64,000 nt of DNA from Symsagittifera roscoffensis (lineage: Eukaryota > Xenacoelomorpha > Acoela > Convolutidae): assembly GCF_963678635.1 (NCBI RefSeq), contig NC_087068.1, positions 28,088,318 through 28,152,317 on the forward strand, in the 5' to 3' direction. The notes under the pieces were generated by a model that saw only the letters and a program-made list of their open reading frames with translations, did not search any database and had not been told where the DNA came from. Below, piece after piece: positions 9,968 through 20,409 of the stretch (within the stretch, counting starts at the first letter, position 1; every line of letters starts with the position of its first letter). Position numbers and translations under genes: made by a program.

Positions 9968-10812
9968 CCCAAATACTACACAGTGAAGGAGCGTAGAAAA
10001 AGAACCTATAGACGACTGGCCGGCGGCAGTTACCTAAATTCTACTCGTTTTCACCATCTCGACCTAGCCAGTTGATTTTCTGGTCTGTTTCGGGCTAAAA
10101 AGTTACCATTTTCAGGCCATCAGTCAAACGAATTTTAATCAACTCCCGTTTACATGCGAAGATAATCACATAGCTGGGTCTCGGATCCCCAGACTACATG
10201 ACTATCATTAAAATCACGGCTTGAATATCCTACTTTACTATCTTTTTGGTGACAGTTCTATATTAAATCTATTGGAGATGGGTTGACCCTTTCCTCTTTC
10301 TAGCTACTCATACTCTAACATAGCACATAATACCGGTGTTAATTCAAATATTTGGGACATCAGAGTAGCTAAAAAGTTAGTTTGCTATAGTCTTTCTTCA
10401 TATGACAGTCTCTGGGGGCCGAGCCTTCGATCCCGCACTCTTCCAGTAATAACGTCATTATTACTCTAATTTCGTGGCACGGGAGGGTACAGCTCCTTCC
10501 GTCTGCCCCGCTGAAGCCTCCTTTCCTTCTATCGTTTTCAATTAGTTGTCTTATCGTGCGTGATCGTCACGTTACGAGGCTTCGCTTTTTTCTGTCAATT
10601 TTCTCGACCGTCTGTTTCTCGCTAACTCGGGTGTTTTTTTTTTCTATTTTTCGGCTAAACATGGCCGTTTTTGCAATTCTCGAATTTTTCTTAAATTTTT
10701 CTTCTAGAATATTTTAGCCTCCTTCACACCAATATATAACGACTAAGGCCTCTAATGTTGTTTTCGTGATATGACAGAAGGTTCCGCTGTGCCAGTCCGG
10801 GGGATTGACACA
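9968..10812 (-). repeat. LTR copy 3: 3' LTR of the large gypsy element
   Basis: About 845 bp. The plus-strand left edge starts CCCAAATACTACACA and the right edge ends GACACA (TG on the minus strand). It aligns along its length with copy 4 at 31382 (shared CATAGCTGGGTCTCGGATCC, GGGGGCCGAGCC, GTAATAACGTCAT, GGCTAAACATGGCCGTTTTTGC). Divergence from copy 4 is substantial, so the insertion is old. No exact transcription start or poly(A) site could be assigned. Confidence 0.75.
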
Positions 10813-11465
10813 TAATCCGGGTTATCGTCAAGTAGTGTTCCAGTTCTCTATAATCAAACTTACAAATCGCATTAGGAAATGATTTTTTTCTACTCCACCT
10901 CAACTCACTGCGTGTCATAAATGGCATTGTACTACATTTCACTGCCAACATTTTCACAAAACTTGCACCATGAGGAGTGTCCTAGATAAAATTTCTTTTC
11001 TGACTACTTACGTCATATCTCCATAAAATTTCTTCTCGCTCTTGCTAATAAAAAGTTGGGACGTGGCACGGCCACGCACCTGTTAAAAATAACTTAATGT
11101 CACTCACCATGTATAATCATTCATTTATGCGTTTGCCCTCAATATTAAAACTAAAAAACACTGTGGTTAGGAGATGTAATCAGGTACTCACCCTCTTTGA
11201 GCGAGCGTACCAAAACCCTACTTGGTCGCCACAGTGAACACGTGTCTTGCACAGGTTAAAAACTTCAGTTGGGTTTAAGTAGGTAAATATACTCACCTTT
11301 GCTCTGTGTATATATGTAAAAAGTATCAACTAAAATTTTCATTGTTATTCAACAATTGAAACAATTTAAGCCTGGTTCAACCAAACTACAACATTAAAAT
11401 TTTATAAGTTTCAATAACCAAACTTAGTTGATTGGTTTAATTTTTTGGCGTACAAAGACAATCAA
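10813..11465 (-). other. 3' internal non-coding region of the large gypsy element
   Basis: The part 10813-11270 matches 8105-8580 of the older copy. 11270-11465 is AT-rich and unmatched in the window. It has no convincing ORF. It lacks the ~44 bp next to the LTR that the older copy retains. Confidence 0.55.
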
Positions 11466-11494
11466 GTTTCTCTCTCTCTCTCTCTCTCTCTCTT
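11466..11494. repeat. (TC)n microsatellite
   Basis: About 13 TC dinucleotides in a row on the plus strand (GA-rich on the minus strand). It lies between the last accessory ORF and the 3' non-coding region. A purine run on the coding strand upstream of a 3' LTR could recall a polypurine tract, but it is ~650 bp from the LTR, so simple slippage is the better explanation. Confidence 0.9.
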
Positions 11495-11524
11495 CATTTC
11501 CCCCTCGTGTCACATCTTCATCCG

Positions 11525-11947
11525 TCATTCCATTGTCTCATGCTCCTTCTCTCCTGCTTCCTCCAGGACTTTCTGCGTTATGTCAACAGAGTTGCGGGCC
11601 GTGCCCCCAATTTCCTGCTCCAGCAACCTCGGTTTGCAACAAGGCAGTAAATCCTTGTTCACCTTCTGCTCCCGGTTCCTGCAAAAGCTGCTATGCAGGC
11701 GCAGACTTACATTCCGTTCCAGTTCAGCTTGTAAGACATCTTTCTTTTCTTGATCAGTAACACAAGGCGTTCCAGCAACTCGCTTCACCGCAGTGGTGAC
11801 GGCGTTCCTGTGCGTCAGGAATACTCTCTTATAGGCTCCCGGTCCTATATTTAGCTGGGAGGGTTGATAGGCTTCCGTGTTACTGGACATACGACGCTTC
11901 GCGCGTTCATAAATCCATGACGTCATAACTGCCCGGACCCAAGGCAT
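11525..11947 (-). pseudogene. Accessory ORF, C-terminal end, unknown function
   Basis: Open for 140 codons on the minus strand. It is a basic, hydrophilic protein with MSSNTEAYQPSQLNIGPGAY and EKKDVLQAELERNVSLRLHS, and no recognised domain. It is the last ORF before the 3' non-coding region. The equivalent place in the older copy has no counterpart, so it may belong to the extra cargo. It could be a separate small protein or the C-terminus of a longer protein broken by frameshifts. Confidence 0.35.
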
Positions 11948-11985
11948 CGGCCTCGCCCATATTCTTTCAATGGCTCTGGGTATCC

Positions 11986-12483
11986 TCAGAACCCTGCATG
12001 TGGGGTTCTGAAAAGATCAAAAGTGTGGTTACTTTTCACGCTACTCAATTGTTCAGGCGTCGGCATCGTCGTCTCCTGCTGGCTCGTGCCCGCATTGGCT
12101 TTTAACCATCTCATGGCCAGCATGGCACTAACCACCACGATCGATACTGGCTGGTTCTGGTCTGGCAACCCCGTGGATTACAACTCCTCCACGTCCCATA
12201 CTAACACCAGATTCCCGCGCTCGGAGTACCATAATGTCTGCGCCAGGCAGTGACAAGGATACTCCTCATGGATTAATAATGTGTTCCTTGGGCTCCGGCA
12301 ACCTGAAGTTCCTAGTAACGGTTCCATTTCTGTCATAATTCGTTGTACGTCGCCTTTTTCATCAATGGTGGGAAATTCGGTGGGTAACACTCCGCTCGCC
12401 TTCTTCTTCCACCCATTCTCACCCACTACGTCCTGCAACACGCCTCCAGATCTCTTCGTGACGGCCCGAATGATCTTCCGCAA
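11986..12483 (-). pseudogene. Accessory ORF fragment, unknown function
   Basis: Two minus-strand frames in the same phase (12483-12178 and 12168-11986), separated by a stop. They encode WKKKASGVLPTEFPTIDEKG and MLAMRWLKANAGTSQQET segments. I recognise no domain. The region continues the accessory ORF series between 13188 and 11947 and may be part of one long, now broken, reading frame. Confidence 0.3.
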
Positions 12484-13420
12484 TCAGTTCCATTTCACTC
12501 TTGTCCGACATGCTTAGTCTTCCATACAACTTAGCTAGTTGGCTATGTTGCTCATTCAGCGTATTTAGGCAATGGCCCGTGCCACACATGTGTCCTTCCA
12601 TTCCACAACTGGCAGCTAGACAGGTGCCCCGTCTCAACCAATTACTCGAAGAACTTCCCTCTTCGGGGCGGCCCGAATGATCTTCGTCAGTAAGTCGCAC
12701 AATTTCTGCGACATTCTGGCCAACCTCACGCATTTTGGTACGGAGAAGAGTTGGTCAACCAACACCTGCTGCGTCCTCGCATCCATCACCACCATGTGCG
12801 TAGGGTATTTACTATTGCAATGTGGTGCGGAGCTCGAACCAAACAGATACTTCGAGCCAGTAGGTCTATGATAAGCCTCACTGTCCTTCAGATACATTTC
12901 ATTTTCCATAGCTTCTCGCCAACCTCCAATTTTCTGCTCCGTTTGCAATGCTCCAGGGAACACTTCCACATTCAAGGATGTAACCAGCCCATGGGCACGC
13001 TCTAGGAATTCCAACGACTCGATCGAGCTAGTCATGCTGCAAAATCCCAAAGCAGTAATCAAGTCCGCAATCAGTTCCTTTTCACTCTTGTCCGAAATGC
13101 TTAGTCTTCCATACAATTTAGTTAGTTGGCTATGTTGCTCACTCAGCGTATTTAGGTAATGGCTCGTACCACATACATGTCCTTTCATCCACTAGACAAG
13201 CGCACTGTTTCAACCAATTACTTGGAGAACCTCCCTCGAACGATTCCGTGGCTGGTTTGCCGTTCTTCTTTGCTACTTTCATGGCCAAATCATCGCGGCC
13301 AAATCATGCAGACTCGCGTGATCACCCAAATCCAATGCGACATCTGCCGTCATATCCTAGATCAAACTGGCGTTCGGATGTGGGCACCATGAATGCTTCA
13401 TGAGCGCCCACATGGTTCCT
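12419..13420 (-). pseudogene. Accessory protein C-terminal half, internally duplicated
   Basis: The frame 13188-12634 encodes HYLNTLSEQHSQLTKLYGRL, LITALGFCSMTSSIESLEFL and ALQTEQKIGG, homologous to the short protein at 8590-8919 of the older copy. 13420-13190, in other frames, continues the match upstream (KPATESFEGGSPSNWLKQC). The frame 12733-12419 repeats the HYLNTL..SQL..LYGRL block. Function unknown; helical and soluble. Stops between frames show decay. Confidence 0.5.
12480..13260. repeat. Direct repeat of ~180-200 bp, 588 bp apart
   Basis: 12480-12680 matches 13068-13260 (shared CTTAGTCTTCCATACAA, TTGGCTATGTTGCTCA, CAGCGTATTTAGG). The offset is constant at 588 bp, so a 588-bp tandem duplication, or a partial one with later divergence, occurred in the accessory ORF. 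The older copy at 8770-8940 has only one version. Confidence 0.75.
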
Positions 13421-13475
13421 AAGCTGGTCTTCAAGGGACCGTCCTATGAACCACATTCAAAGCTCACTTGCCCCT

Positions 13476-14660
13476 TCAGCTCGGGAACCGAGGATTCAAA
13501 GTGATTCCCAGTTTGGGTTGTTCCACCATTAACATGCCGGTTTCTTTGGCTCTCTCGACCCAGAAATCAAGGATTATGACCTGTTCATAGTCAAAATATG
13601 CCTCCCTGGCCTCCTCGTCTACAAAGGGGTTGTACGTGATTCCTGGTATGCCGGATACGTATTGAGATGACTTCAGCTTGGTCAAGGTTGCATAATCCTA
13701 GCCTGCGGTAGCTCTCTATATCGTTTACTCCTTAGTCGGTATCAGCAGCGGCATGTCCTGATATAACTCCAGGAGAGCCCTTAGAAAAAATGGTTCACAA
13801 TCACCTTTCGCTAGCCGAATGGTTTTTATACTTTCCTCTAATACAGGAGTGGGGATACGATCCACCACGAATCTAAGAAAACAAAGGGAATTTTTGCGGT
13901 TAGCCCAGGCTTCCATCAGTTCCAGCTACTGCTCCTTCGATTTCGAATCACTACTAGATTCATATTCTGATCTTTTGATTACCATCAGGCACCAAGCCAA
14001 TCGCATTTGCAAGTCAGTCCTCGTACATGGGTAGGCTAGGTATGCTGCCACCGCCGCAGGCTCATGCATGGTTTCATCGAAGTATCTCTGGAGGGCCGCC
14101 CTCCAAGAAATTTTTAACAACTGTCCCAATCCGAATTCGTTCGCCTCCGAGGACATCACAATGCCATGTTCTTTTCGCTTCAGATTAGAGTTTTCCGTCA
14201 ATTCCTGTAGGTATTCTTGCATGGCATTCTTTTCATTCCAGGCCATCAAGTGCCCTCTCGCTAATTTCTTCGCCTTGAGCATCTCCACATAGTCTCCGGC
14301 GGGATCACCCATGTGAACTGAGTCGGGTATTGTGATCCGACTGCTGTCGACCCCGCCGAATTGTCCCTCCAGCCTCATCAGTGCCAAGTTTAGTCGCGAG
14401 GGCATATAGTCATCAATCCCACCAGATCCACACTGGCTGATGACTTCCATTTCAAGCTTCGTATCCGCCAAGGTTTGTGCATTCTTCTTAGATTTCGAGG
14501 CCGTTGAGGTCAAGCCTGCTAGTAACATAGGTGGTATCAGATTTTCTTTTTCTCCCCCATCCGATGCCGAGCAATCTCCCTGTCCTTTTTCACTCGGGCG
14601 AGAAGCTTTCGCTAACGCCACTACCGCGTTCACTTTTGACTTTATCATTTTTTGATTCAC
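13476..14660 (-). pseudogene. Accessory ORF, ~390 codons, unknown function
   Basis: One minus-strand phase is open from 14660 to 13476 apart from a TAG at 13926 and two stops near 13690-13725. The TAG sits in a glutamine-rich context and looks like a CAG to TAG change. The protein starts basic (MIKSKVNAVVALAKASRPSE). It continues with a long helical section (EKNAMQEYLQELTENSNLKR; RAALQRYFDETMHEPAAVAA) and ends with GITYNPFVDEEAREAYFDYE. I recognise no family. It is one of the best preserved frames in the accessory block. Confidence 0.45.
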
Positions 14661-15522
14661 TTTTTAGTCCCTGCTCTACATCTTAATCTCTTCAGCCCTT
14701 TCTTGGCTCGCCTTATTGGTTGTCTGTTTGTAGTCTGATGATCATCGGCAATGTCTTCCGTGACCGACTCGGTCAGAACGTCAGACTCTGTGGAGCCCAT
14801 CAGTTTCTCTAGAAGCCCGCGCATAATGGGCTGATTCAACCCCACCATCATTACGGACTGCGTCCCGTATCTTCGTATCACGTCCCAAGTCCTCTCCATG
14901 AAGGCCACTGGAATTCAGGCTAGTCCCGACTTGCGCTCCAATTGACTGTGGTATCTCTCCCATTCCTCCTCTGGCAATGTGCCTAGGAAGGGTACCTTCA
15001 TCGTGTCTTCGATTCGTCTTCTGCTAGGTTACTCGTGAAGCAGTTTATATACCTCCCTACTCCGGAAACTCACTGCCAGGCCTACTGGGTGGTCTGCTGG
15101 TGACAAGCTTGCTGGTGCCTCCTTCGTAGGGGAGATAAATGAAGATGGCATTATCAACAAAAGGGGCTCATCGACTTCCCCGTCGTCGTCGTCTTCACTA
15201 AACTGATACTCCAGCAAGTCCCTTTCCAACGCACCTAAGTCCAATCCACTCGTCTTGTCCTCTTTCCCTTCCATGGGATCATCATCCTGATCCATCGCGT
15301 CATCGTACCTGGCATCTGGTTTTGGTTCAGGTCCCGAGGGGCCCTGGCGCGTATCCATACCCAAATCCGGCCGAGCCGGCAAGTCAAATCCCCTGCATGG
15401 TAGAACAGTTCATCGTTCCCCAGGAATTCCACTGAATCATCGTCATGTGGCGCCAATTCATCCACTGTCTTGTAGATGTCTCCTCTACACTCCCTTGCCA
15501 CATGTAATAGTATTACTTTCAC
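14657..15522 (-). pseudogene. Accessory ORF with acidic region, unknown function
   Basis: Overlapping frames (15522-15235, 15382-15029, 14908-14657) read through a strongly acidic linker (DDAMDQDDDPMEGKEDK and EDDDDGEVDEPLLL) into a short basic end. The frame shift between 15382 and 15235 suggests one original protein. The acidic stretch resembles a disordered linker between domains. No catalytic motif is seen. Confidence 0.35.
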
Positions 15523-15523
15523 T

Positions 15524-16706
15524 TCAATCGTGATAAATCATTGGCTGGTGGTACACGTTACTCCATACATCAGCGGTGGCGGTGGTGCTGGAAGTTGGTG
15601 CCTTAATCTTCTTCCGGCTCCATGCATCAGGAAACGTAAAATCAAACGTGTGTATGGCCGCAACGTTCCAGCTGATGAAGCGCGGCTCCATCCCTTCAAT
15701 CCATTTCCGCATTTTTTCTTCCGCATCACGAGCCGCTCCGATGCGATGGGCAATGGCGGGAGACGAGACTTCCAGCAGCATTCTCCTTATCGGTGGATAT
15801 CGGGGACATTGGTCCGGCAGTAGCCTAGACCCGGAAAGCCACACTTATTGATTCTCCTTGACGTGTGCATATGCTTCTGGCCAAACTGGGACCCGCATCG
15901 CCTCTCCTGAATCCTTCACCACTGGTCGAAGATTCCAAAGCTTAGGGTTAAACTGGACATGGGAAAGGTCCTCTCGGCCCATTCTACAATTGAAATTGTT
16001 GTTGAACCAATTTTCTGGCGTCGCTGGCCAAACCAATCAGCTCTTTCTGTTCCACCCAATTCAGCGCGGAACAATCCACCACTGAGACTATGTTGACGTA
16101 CAGTACTGATTTTCTGTACGCTTTCACCTGCACGTCAGGAAAAGTGGGCGACATCACCGGATCATATACTACAATAACGAACTATCCTAGTCTAAAGACT
16201 AGAGCCAATGGATCGATCCGCATCATCACGGCTAGGTCAGTCGGCAGGGGCATGCCACAATGCTGTTTACACTCGCTAATTCCCATTGCGACCTTGTCTT
16301 CTCCTGTGACGCTCCTGTTCTGTTGCAGGAGATAATGGATCAAGAGCATTCTCCAACCTTTCATCTTAAGATAGGAGGCGGTTTCCAACTGCGCTTTGAA
16401 CTCTCGGCTCGTCCCCTGCAATTGTTCAGGGTAACGCAGGAGCACGACTAAGTCACCCAATCGACCATAAGTCATCGTAATTAGGGTGAGGTGTCCGTCC
16501 AGCCTCCGGTCAGCTAACGCTTGAGTGAAGAGATTCGCGGGTCCCTTCACGAAATTTTCATGGCCAAAAGTCGCGTATAGCGCCAGCAGCAAACCTATTG
16601 ACAATTTCTTGATGTCTTTTACGAAGCTTGCGATCAAATTCCTTGAGGCCCTCGGGTAGCACGTGGACGAGAAGGATGGCGTACATCCCACTCCTATTCC
16701 TCCCAT
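15524..16706 (-). pseudogene. Accessory ORF downstream of SGNH domain, unknown function
   Basis: The frame 16706-16182 encodes a helical segment (KDIKKLSIGLLLALYATFGH and KGWRMLLIHYLLQQNRSVTG). Another phase, 16036-15524, is open apart from one stop at 15845 and encodes DAEEKMRKWIEGMEPRFISW and WNVAAIHTFDFTFPDAWSRK. Both look like continuations of the SGNH protein after frameshifts, given order and spacing. I recognise no domain in this part. Confidence 0.4.
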
Positions 16707-16842
16707 GATTGCCTCATGATATCATATTGTGCCCTTGTGGCCAAAACATCCGTCTGGAACCTGTCCAACGACATCGTGTTTACGTCTTGCATCAATTGGA
16801 GCATTTTCCATCCGGCCAGCTCCCGTTCATTCAACAAATTTT

Positions 16843-18555
16843 TCAGATAGTTTTGTTTTTCTTTTCATGTTCGAAGGCATGTTGGGAGGCTTCTTCACCC
16901 AATGTGCATACTCTTGCTGACAAACACAGCCACGAGTTGGTGTGCGGCTTTGTCCTCTGGGCCAGTGCCATGAGGTCATCTTCTGATGATGTCAGATTCT
17001 TTCTGACCATCCTTTCTTGTGCATCCCTCACATAATCCATCAGCCTGAAACAGAGGTCATTCGTCACCTGTTGCACCAACACGTGGTTGTCATCTACTCT
17101 TGGTCTCAATTTTAGGAACCTCGCGAAGTTGGACAGTTCCAATCCCAGGACTTTGTCCAACACCACACGAGTTGTGCTGTGCTCCTTAAGTCCCTGGATG
17201 GCGTTTGAAGTGTCCGTCCAGACAGCAGGAAGCTCAGAGCGAAGAGGATAGTAATTGTCGTAATAGACGGATCTGTTCGCCGCGGGAATGATCACATCGA
17301 ATCGTCCCTCTGCTTTTGTAGTGACCTTCGTATAAAGAAACTGTAATGGTTCTGGCAGCACCGCATATCCCGGTGATAACACAAAGACAATCTTCACCGC
17401 GTTCCTGGTGATGCCTTGCCGCACGGCTACTTGCACCTCAGGCATGGCCGGAAGGAGCGTCATAATTGCTTCCCCCATGACCTCATTGCTGGGAACTGAT
17501 CCGTCTGTGAGGCGAGCCAGCAGCCCTCGGCGCTGTAGGTAATCATTGGAGCCGGCGATTATCATCACTTGTGGGTCCATACTGACGATTCTTTGTACGC
17601 TTATCGCCATGCCCACTGCTTGTCCCCAATCCAGCGTGAGAGCTGTTAGGAAAATCACATCGGGTCAGAAGAGGGATCGAGGCGTGGAGAGATAATCCGT
17701 ACTAGCCACTATTAGATACTTGGCATTCTTGATGTCTAGGGGATCATATGCAGCAAACAGACTATCGCCCATCGGTATCTTCAGTCCTCTATACCTCCTA
17801 TCATCTCCTTCCACCGAGGTAGCTCTGTGGTATTCTCTCGAATATTCGCCCGGCAATTGGCCCGGCGGCTTAGAGAATTGCCGATACATCTTGTGGTGTT
17901 TATTATTAGGCCTGTTCTCCGTGGTGAACTTGCCCCTCCGTAGAGCTGGTACCAACTCTCTGGCCCTCCGACGGACATCCGCCAGGGATCGTGTTTTTAG
18001 TGAACCCATGGTGTTGTCATGAGGCAACCCATTGAGATCCACAAACCTGAGTGCGGTGGCGGAGCTTAACTGCTCTTGCTCCACCAATAGCCAGTTCACG
18101 CCCGATATCCGGTACAATCCCGACACCATGGGGCCAATTTCGTCTATCGTTCATCTGGTGTCTACTCGACTCGTCAACGTATTCATATTCAAAGTCGCTA
18201 GCATGTCAGCGTTGTATTGCCCCCACGCGCTGGGATCTGGACGGTTCCAGAGCAGCACACTGGTTGGCTCAACTCTCTCTGCAAGTGTAGCAGTTGCCGA
18301 TGAATTTCCCTCTTGAGCAAGGGCTAATATGAGCAAATTACTCACATTCATGGAGGCCTGAGAACTCGTCTCATTAGGTCTTCCCAACCGGCTCTTCAGT
18401 GATTGTCTTCGAGGAGGGGAAACCGTCCCCAGTCTTTCTCTTTCGTCTGAACTAGGGACCGAGGGAGCAGTAACACTCGCTTCGGATGTCAGGGGTCCAA
18501 GACGATTAGCGAGTGGCTCTGGCACGTTGCTCCTCACTCTGCCTCTGCCCGTCAA
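16843..18555 (-). pseudogene. SGNH-hydrolase-like accessory protein
   Basis: One minus-strand phase is open for ~570 codons except for two TGA codons (18151 and 17665), each one change from CGA. The N-terminus is Pro/Ser/Arg-rich. The SGNH/GDSL blocks are all present: GDSL at 17758-17769 (nucleophile Ser), GSND at 17542-17553 (oxyanion Gly and Asn) and DDNH at 17083-17094 (Asp-x-x-His). The Asn to His distance (~150 residues) is longer than usual. SGNH enzymes are esterases/acylhydrolases; substrate unknown. Esterase domains are reported in ORF1 of CR1-like LINEs, but here the gene lies 3' of a gypsy pol. Codon use and spacing of changes suggest protein-level constraint before decay. Confidence 0.55.
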
Positions 18556-18596
18556 GCTGGTCCGCGCCCGGGCGTCAGTCGTCCTAAGTTCTCCTT

Positions 18597-19268
18597 CTAT
18601 CTCCGCGATTCTCGTCTGAGAGGTATCAATGATCCATCGCCTTCCTGGTAGTGTATTGAAATGTTTGCCATCTCTGGTGAGTGTATGCCATCTCTGGCTA
18701 GCTCATCGAACGACTCTTGGAATTGAGGAGCCATAAAGGTATCCGAAGGGTCAGGTATCGTGTTCCTATGACTTGAGGCAGATTGGGATGTCTGCAGAGA
18801 GGCCACGGGCTCCCTAGGGATACACAGCTCCTGTGTCTTTGTCCTAGACGATGCGTCCTTAGACCCATCTGAACTCACCGTCGCCAGGACTTCCGGCGAG
18901 ATCTGGCCCACCTTCGCCATATAGAACTCCTTCAGATGCTTTATCTCTTCCTTTTTGAAGGTTATTTGTTGTTCATCGTACTTCTTCTTCCATTCATCCT
19001 GTTCTCTGGCCATCGCCTTGTATTCCTCCAACTTGCCACGCATTTCATGCCATTTCTTCTCCTTCTTATCTAGGGTCTCAATGGTCTCCGAAGTATGGAT
19101 GTCCATTTCGCTCATCCTGACTTTCTTCGGTGGGGGAACTGCTGTTGGAGAATTCGTCGAATGCGATGGGCCCGGCTCATCACGTGTACGCTTAGCTGCA
19201 ATGAGAGGCTGCTCACCTAGTCTTGGTTGACGAGCTAAGTCGTGACCCGACATTTCCCTCGTCGCCAT
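18597..19268 (-). pseudogene. Coiled-coil accessory protein
   Basis: A 223-codon open frame. A disordered N-terminus with a basic, nuclear-signal-like PPPKKVRM (about residue 48) is followed by a highly charged helical segment (KKEKKWHEMRGKLEEYKAMA through KKEEIKHLKEFYMAKVG, about residues 68-120) with coiled-coil character. A Ser/Thr-rich tail ends at RRESRR. It lies just upstream of the SGNH frame on the same strand and may be its N-terminal extension or a structural Gag-like partner. It overlaps the C-terminal end of the frame at 19582-19235. Confidence 0.45.
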
Positions 19269-19582
19269 CTCATTAGTTTGTTTCGGCCTCTCTCGGCGCT
19301 CCCGGATTCACCAAAGGCTAACATCAAGACCACTTCAGTGGGGTGGTACCCACGGCCTTCTCTTCCCATTGCATTTAGGAGTGAGATGGTGAACATCGCC
19401 AACTCCGGGTCTTCTAGTGGGAAATTGCAAACCACCAGGCGTTCGTATATCTCGTCTTGAGTCGTTCCTAGGCTCACTGAGATGAAATCCATCAAGTCGT
19501 TCGTGCCATTCATTTTCTTCGTGTATGTCTTGTCATACTCTTCCAATTGTTCAAAGTCAATAAGCAAAGTGGGCTCAATCAA
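19235..19582 (-). pseudogene. Accessory protein N-terminal half
   Basis: Encodes LMDFISVSLGTTQDEIYERL and ELAMFTISLLNAMG, matching the N-terminal half of the short protein at 8883-9209 of the older copy. After this block the two copies diverge: here the ~5.9-kb coiled-coil/SGNH series follows, there the C-terminal half follows directly. The start is not certain; ATG at 19582 or at about 19510 (MNGTNDLMDF) both fit. Confidence 0.5.
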
Positions 19583-19599
19583 GATCTAAAAAACAAGTC

Positions 19600-19960
19600 A
19601 CGACTTAGAGTCATCATTCCAAGCTGTTCCTTTTCTGGGATAAAACGTCAATCACATCTTTTAAAATCAACCCCTTGGAACTCTCTTTTGTTCTTGATTT
19701 AAAAGCTAGCACCAAGGTGGATCGTCCACCTGCGATCTTGTCAAGATAACACAACTCACCTTTCGTACCTGGCTTCCATGACATCACCAACGCACACAAA
19801 AAATATAACCTAACAAAAACATACAGATCTCACACAACACTATCACATAACAACCTAATCCCCAATAGTTAACCTAGAACCTAATCCTAGTGCCTAAAAA
19901 GCAAACCTAACAAAGACTTCTTAACACCTAATGTGGCTCTAGCATATGCTCGCTAATAAT
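19600..19960 (-). other. Spacer between macro domain and accessory ORFs
   Basis: Short open frames only. Part of it (19640-19760) is conserved with 9300-9470 of the older copy, although neither encodes a known domain. It may hold the signal for expressing the downstream ORFs (splice acceptor or internal promoter), but I cannot identify one. The stretch 19800-19960 is AC-rich and unremarkable. Confidence 0.4.
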
Positions 19961-19970
19961 TTTTATGTAT

Positions 19971-20397
19971 CTAGACCTCTATGTACGTTTCTGAATATAT
20001 CACGTGTACAAGGGCGTACAACTCTCTCGGATGTAAATTTCCCCTATTGGGATCATAGACTGGTAACGAGAGAGAGGTCACTCCTCTCTCAGCCAGAAAA
20101 TCCCTAAGTCGAGTCAAGGCCAACACCAAGCTCTCTGGATCTACGTGTTGCCTATCAGTGGCCTTAGTAACCAGGAAACACAAATATTTCCCTGTTTTCT
20201 GTGATGCAACAGGGGGCAGCGCTATCATCCCTCCCACACCAGGCCTCTGTTTCCATAAAAACTCGATATTCTTATACTCTTTTTTCAAATCAGCCGCTAG
20301 TGCTGTTTTGAAGCTTACATCCGCGGTTATCGCTATAGCGCATGTACGTTCCGTGAGTATGAAATCGCTGTCCGTTATGACGATAATGTTCGAATAA
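19971..20397 (-). pseudogene. Macro (ADP-ribose-binding) domain
   Basis: Reading down from 20397, the frame gives SNIIVITDSDFILTERTCAI (first strand and turn), FKTALAADLKKEYKNIEFLW, RPGVGGMIALPP, GKYLCFLVTKATDR, LVLALTRLRDFLAERGV, TSLSLPVYDPNRG and ELYALVHVIY. This succession matches macro domains of the TARG1/ALC1-like type, which bind or hydrolyse ADP-ribose. The usual Gly-rich loop of that family is replaced by YDPNRGNL. About 140 residues are open and uninterrupted. It is close to, and probably the C-terminal end of, the gypsy polyprotein, separated from it by frameshifts. Confidence 0.6.
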
Positions 20398-20409
20398 TGG
20401 TTTGGTAGG

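Noticed and set aside
11466-11494. GA run (minus strand) as the polypurine tract of the large gypsy element
   Set aside because: It lies ~650 bp upstream of the LTR edge, whereas the polypurine tract should abut the LTR.
11428-11760. Plus-strand ORFs across the TC microsatellite
   Set aside because: They are driven by the dinucleotide run and by the antisense of the accessory ORF at 11525-11947.
15476-19230. Plus-strand ORFs in the accessory block (for example 15476-15823, 18955-19230)
   Set aside because: They mirror longer minus-strand frames that show conserved motifs and paralogous copies.
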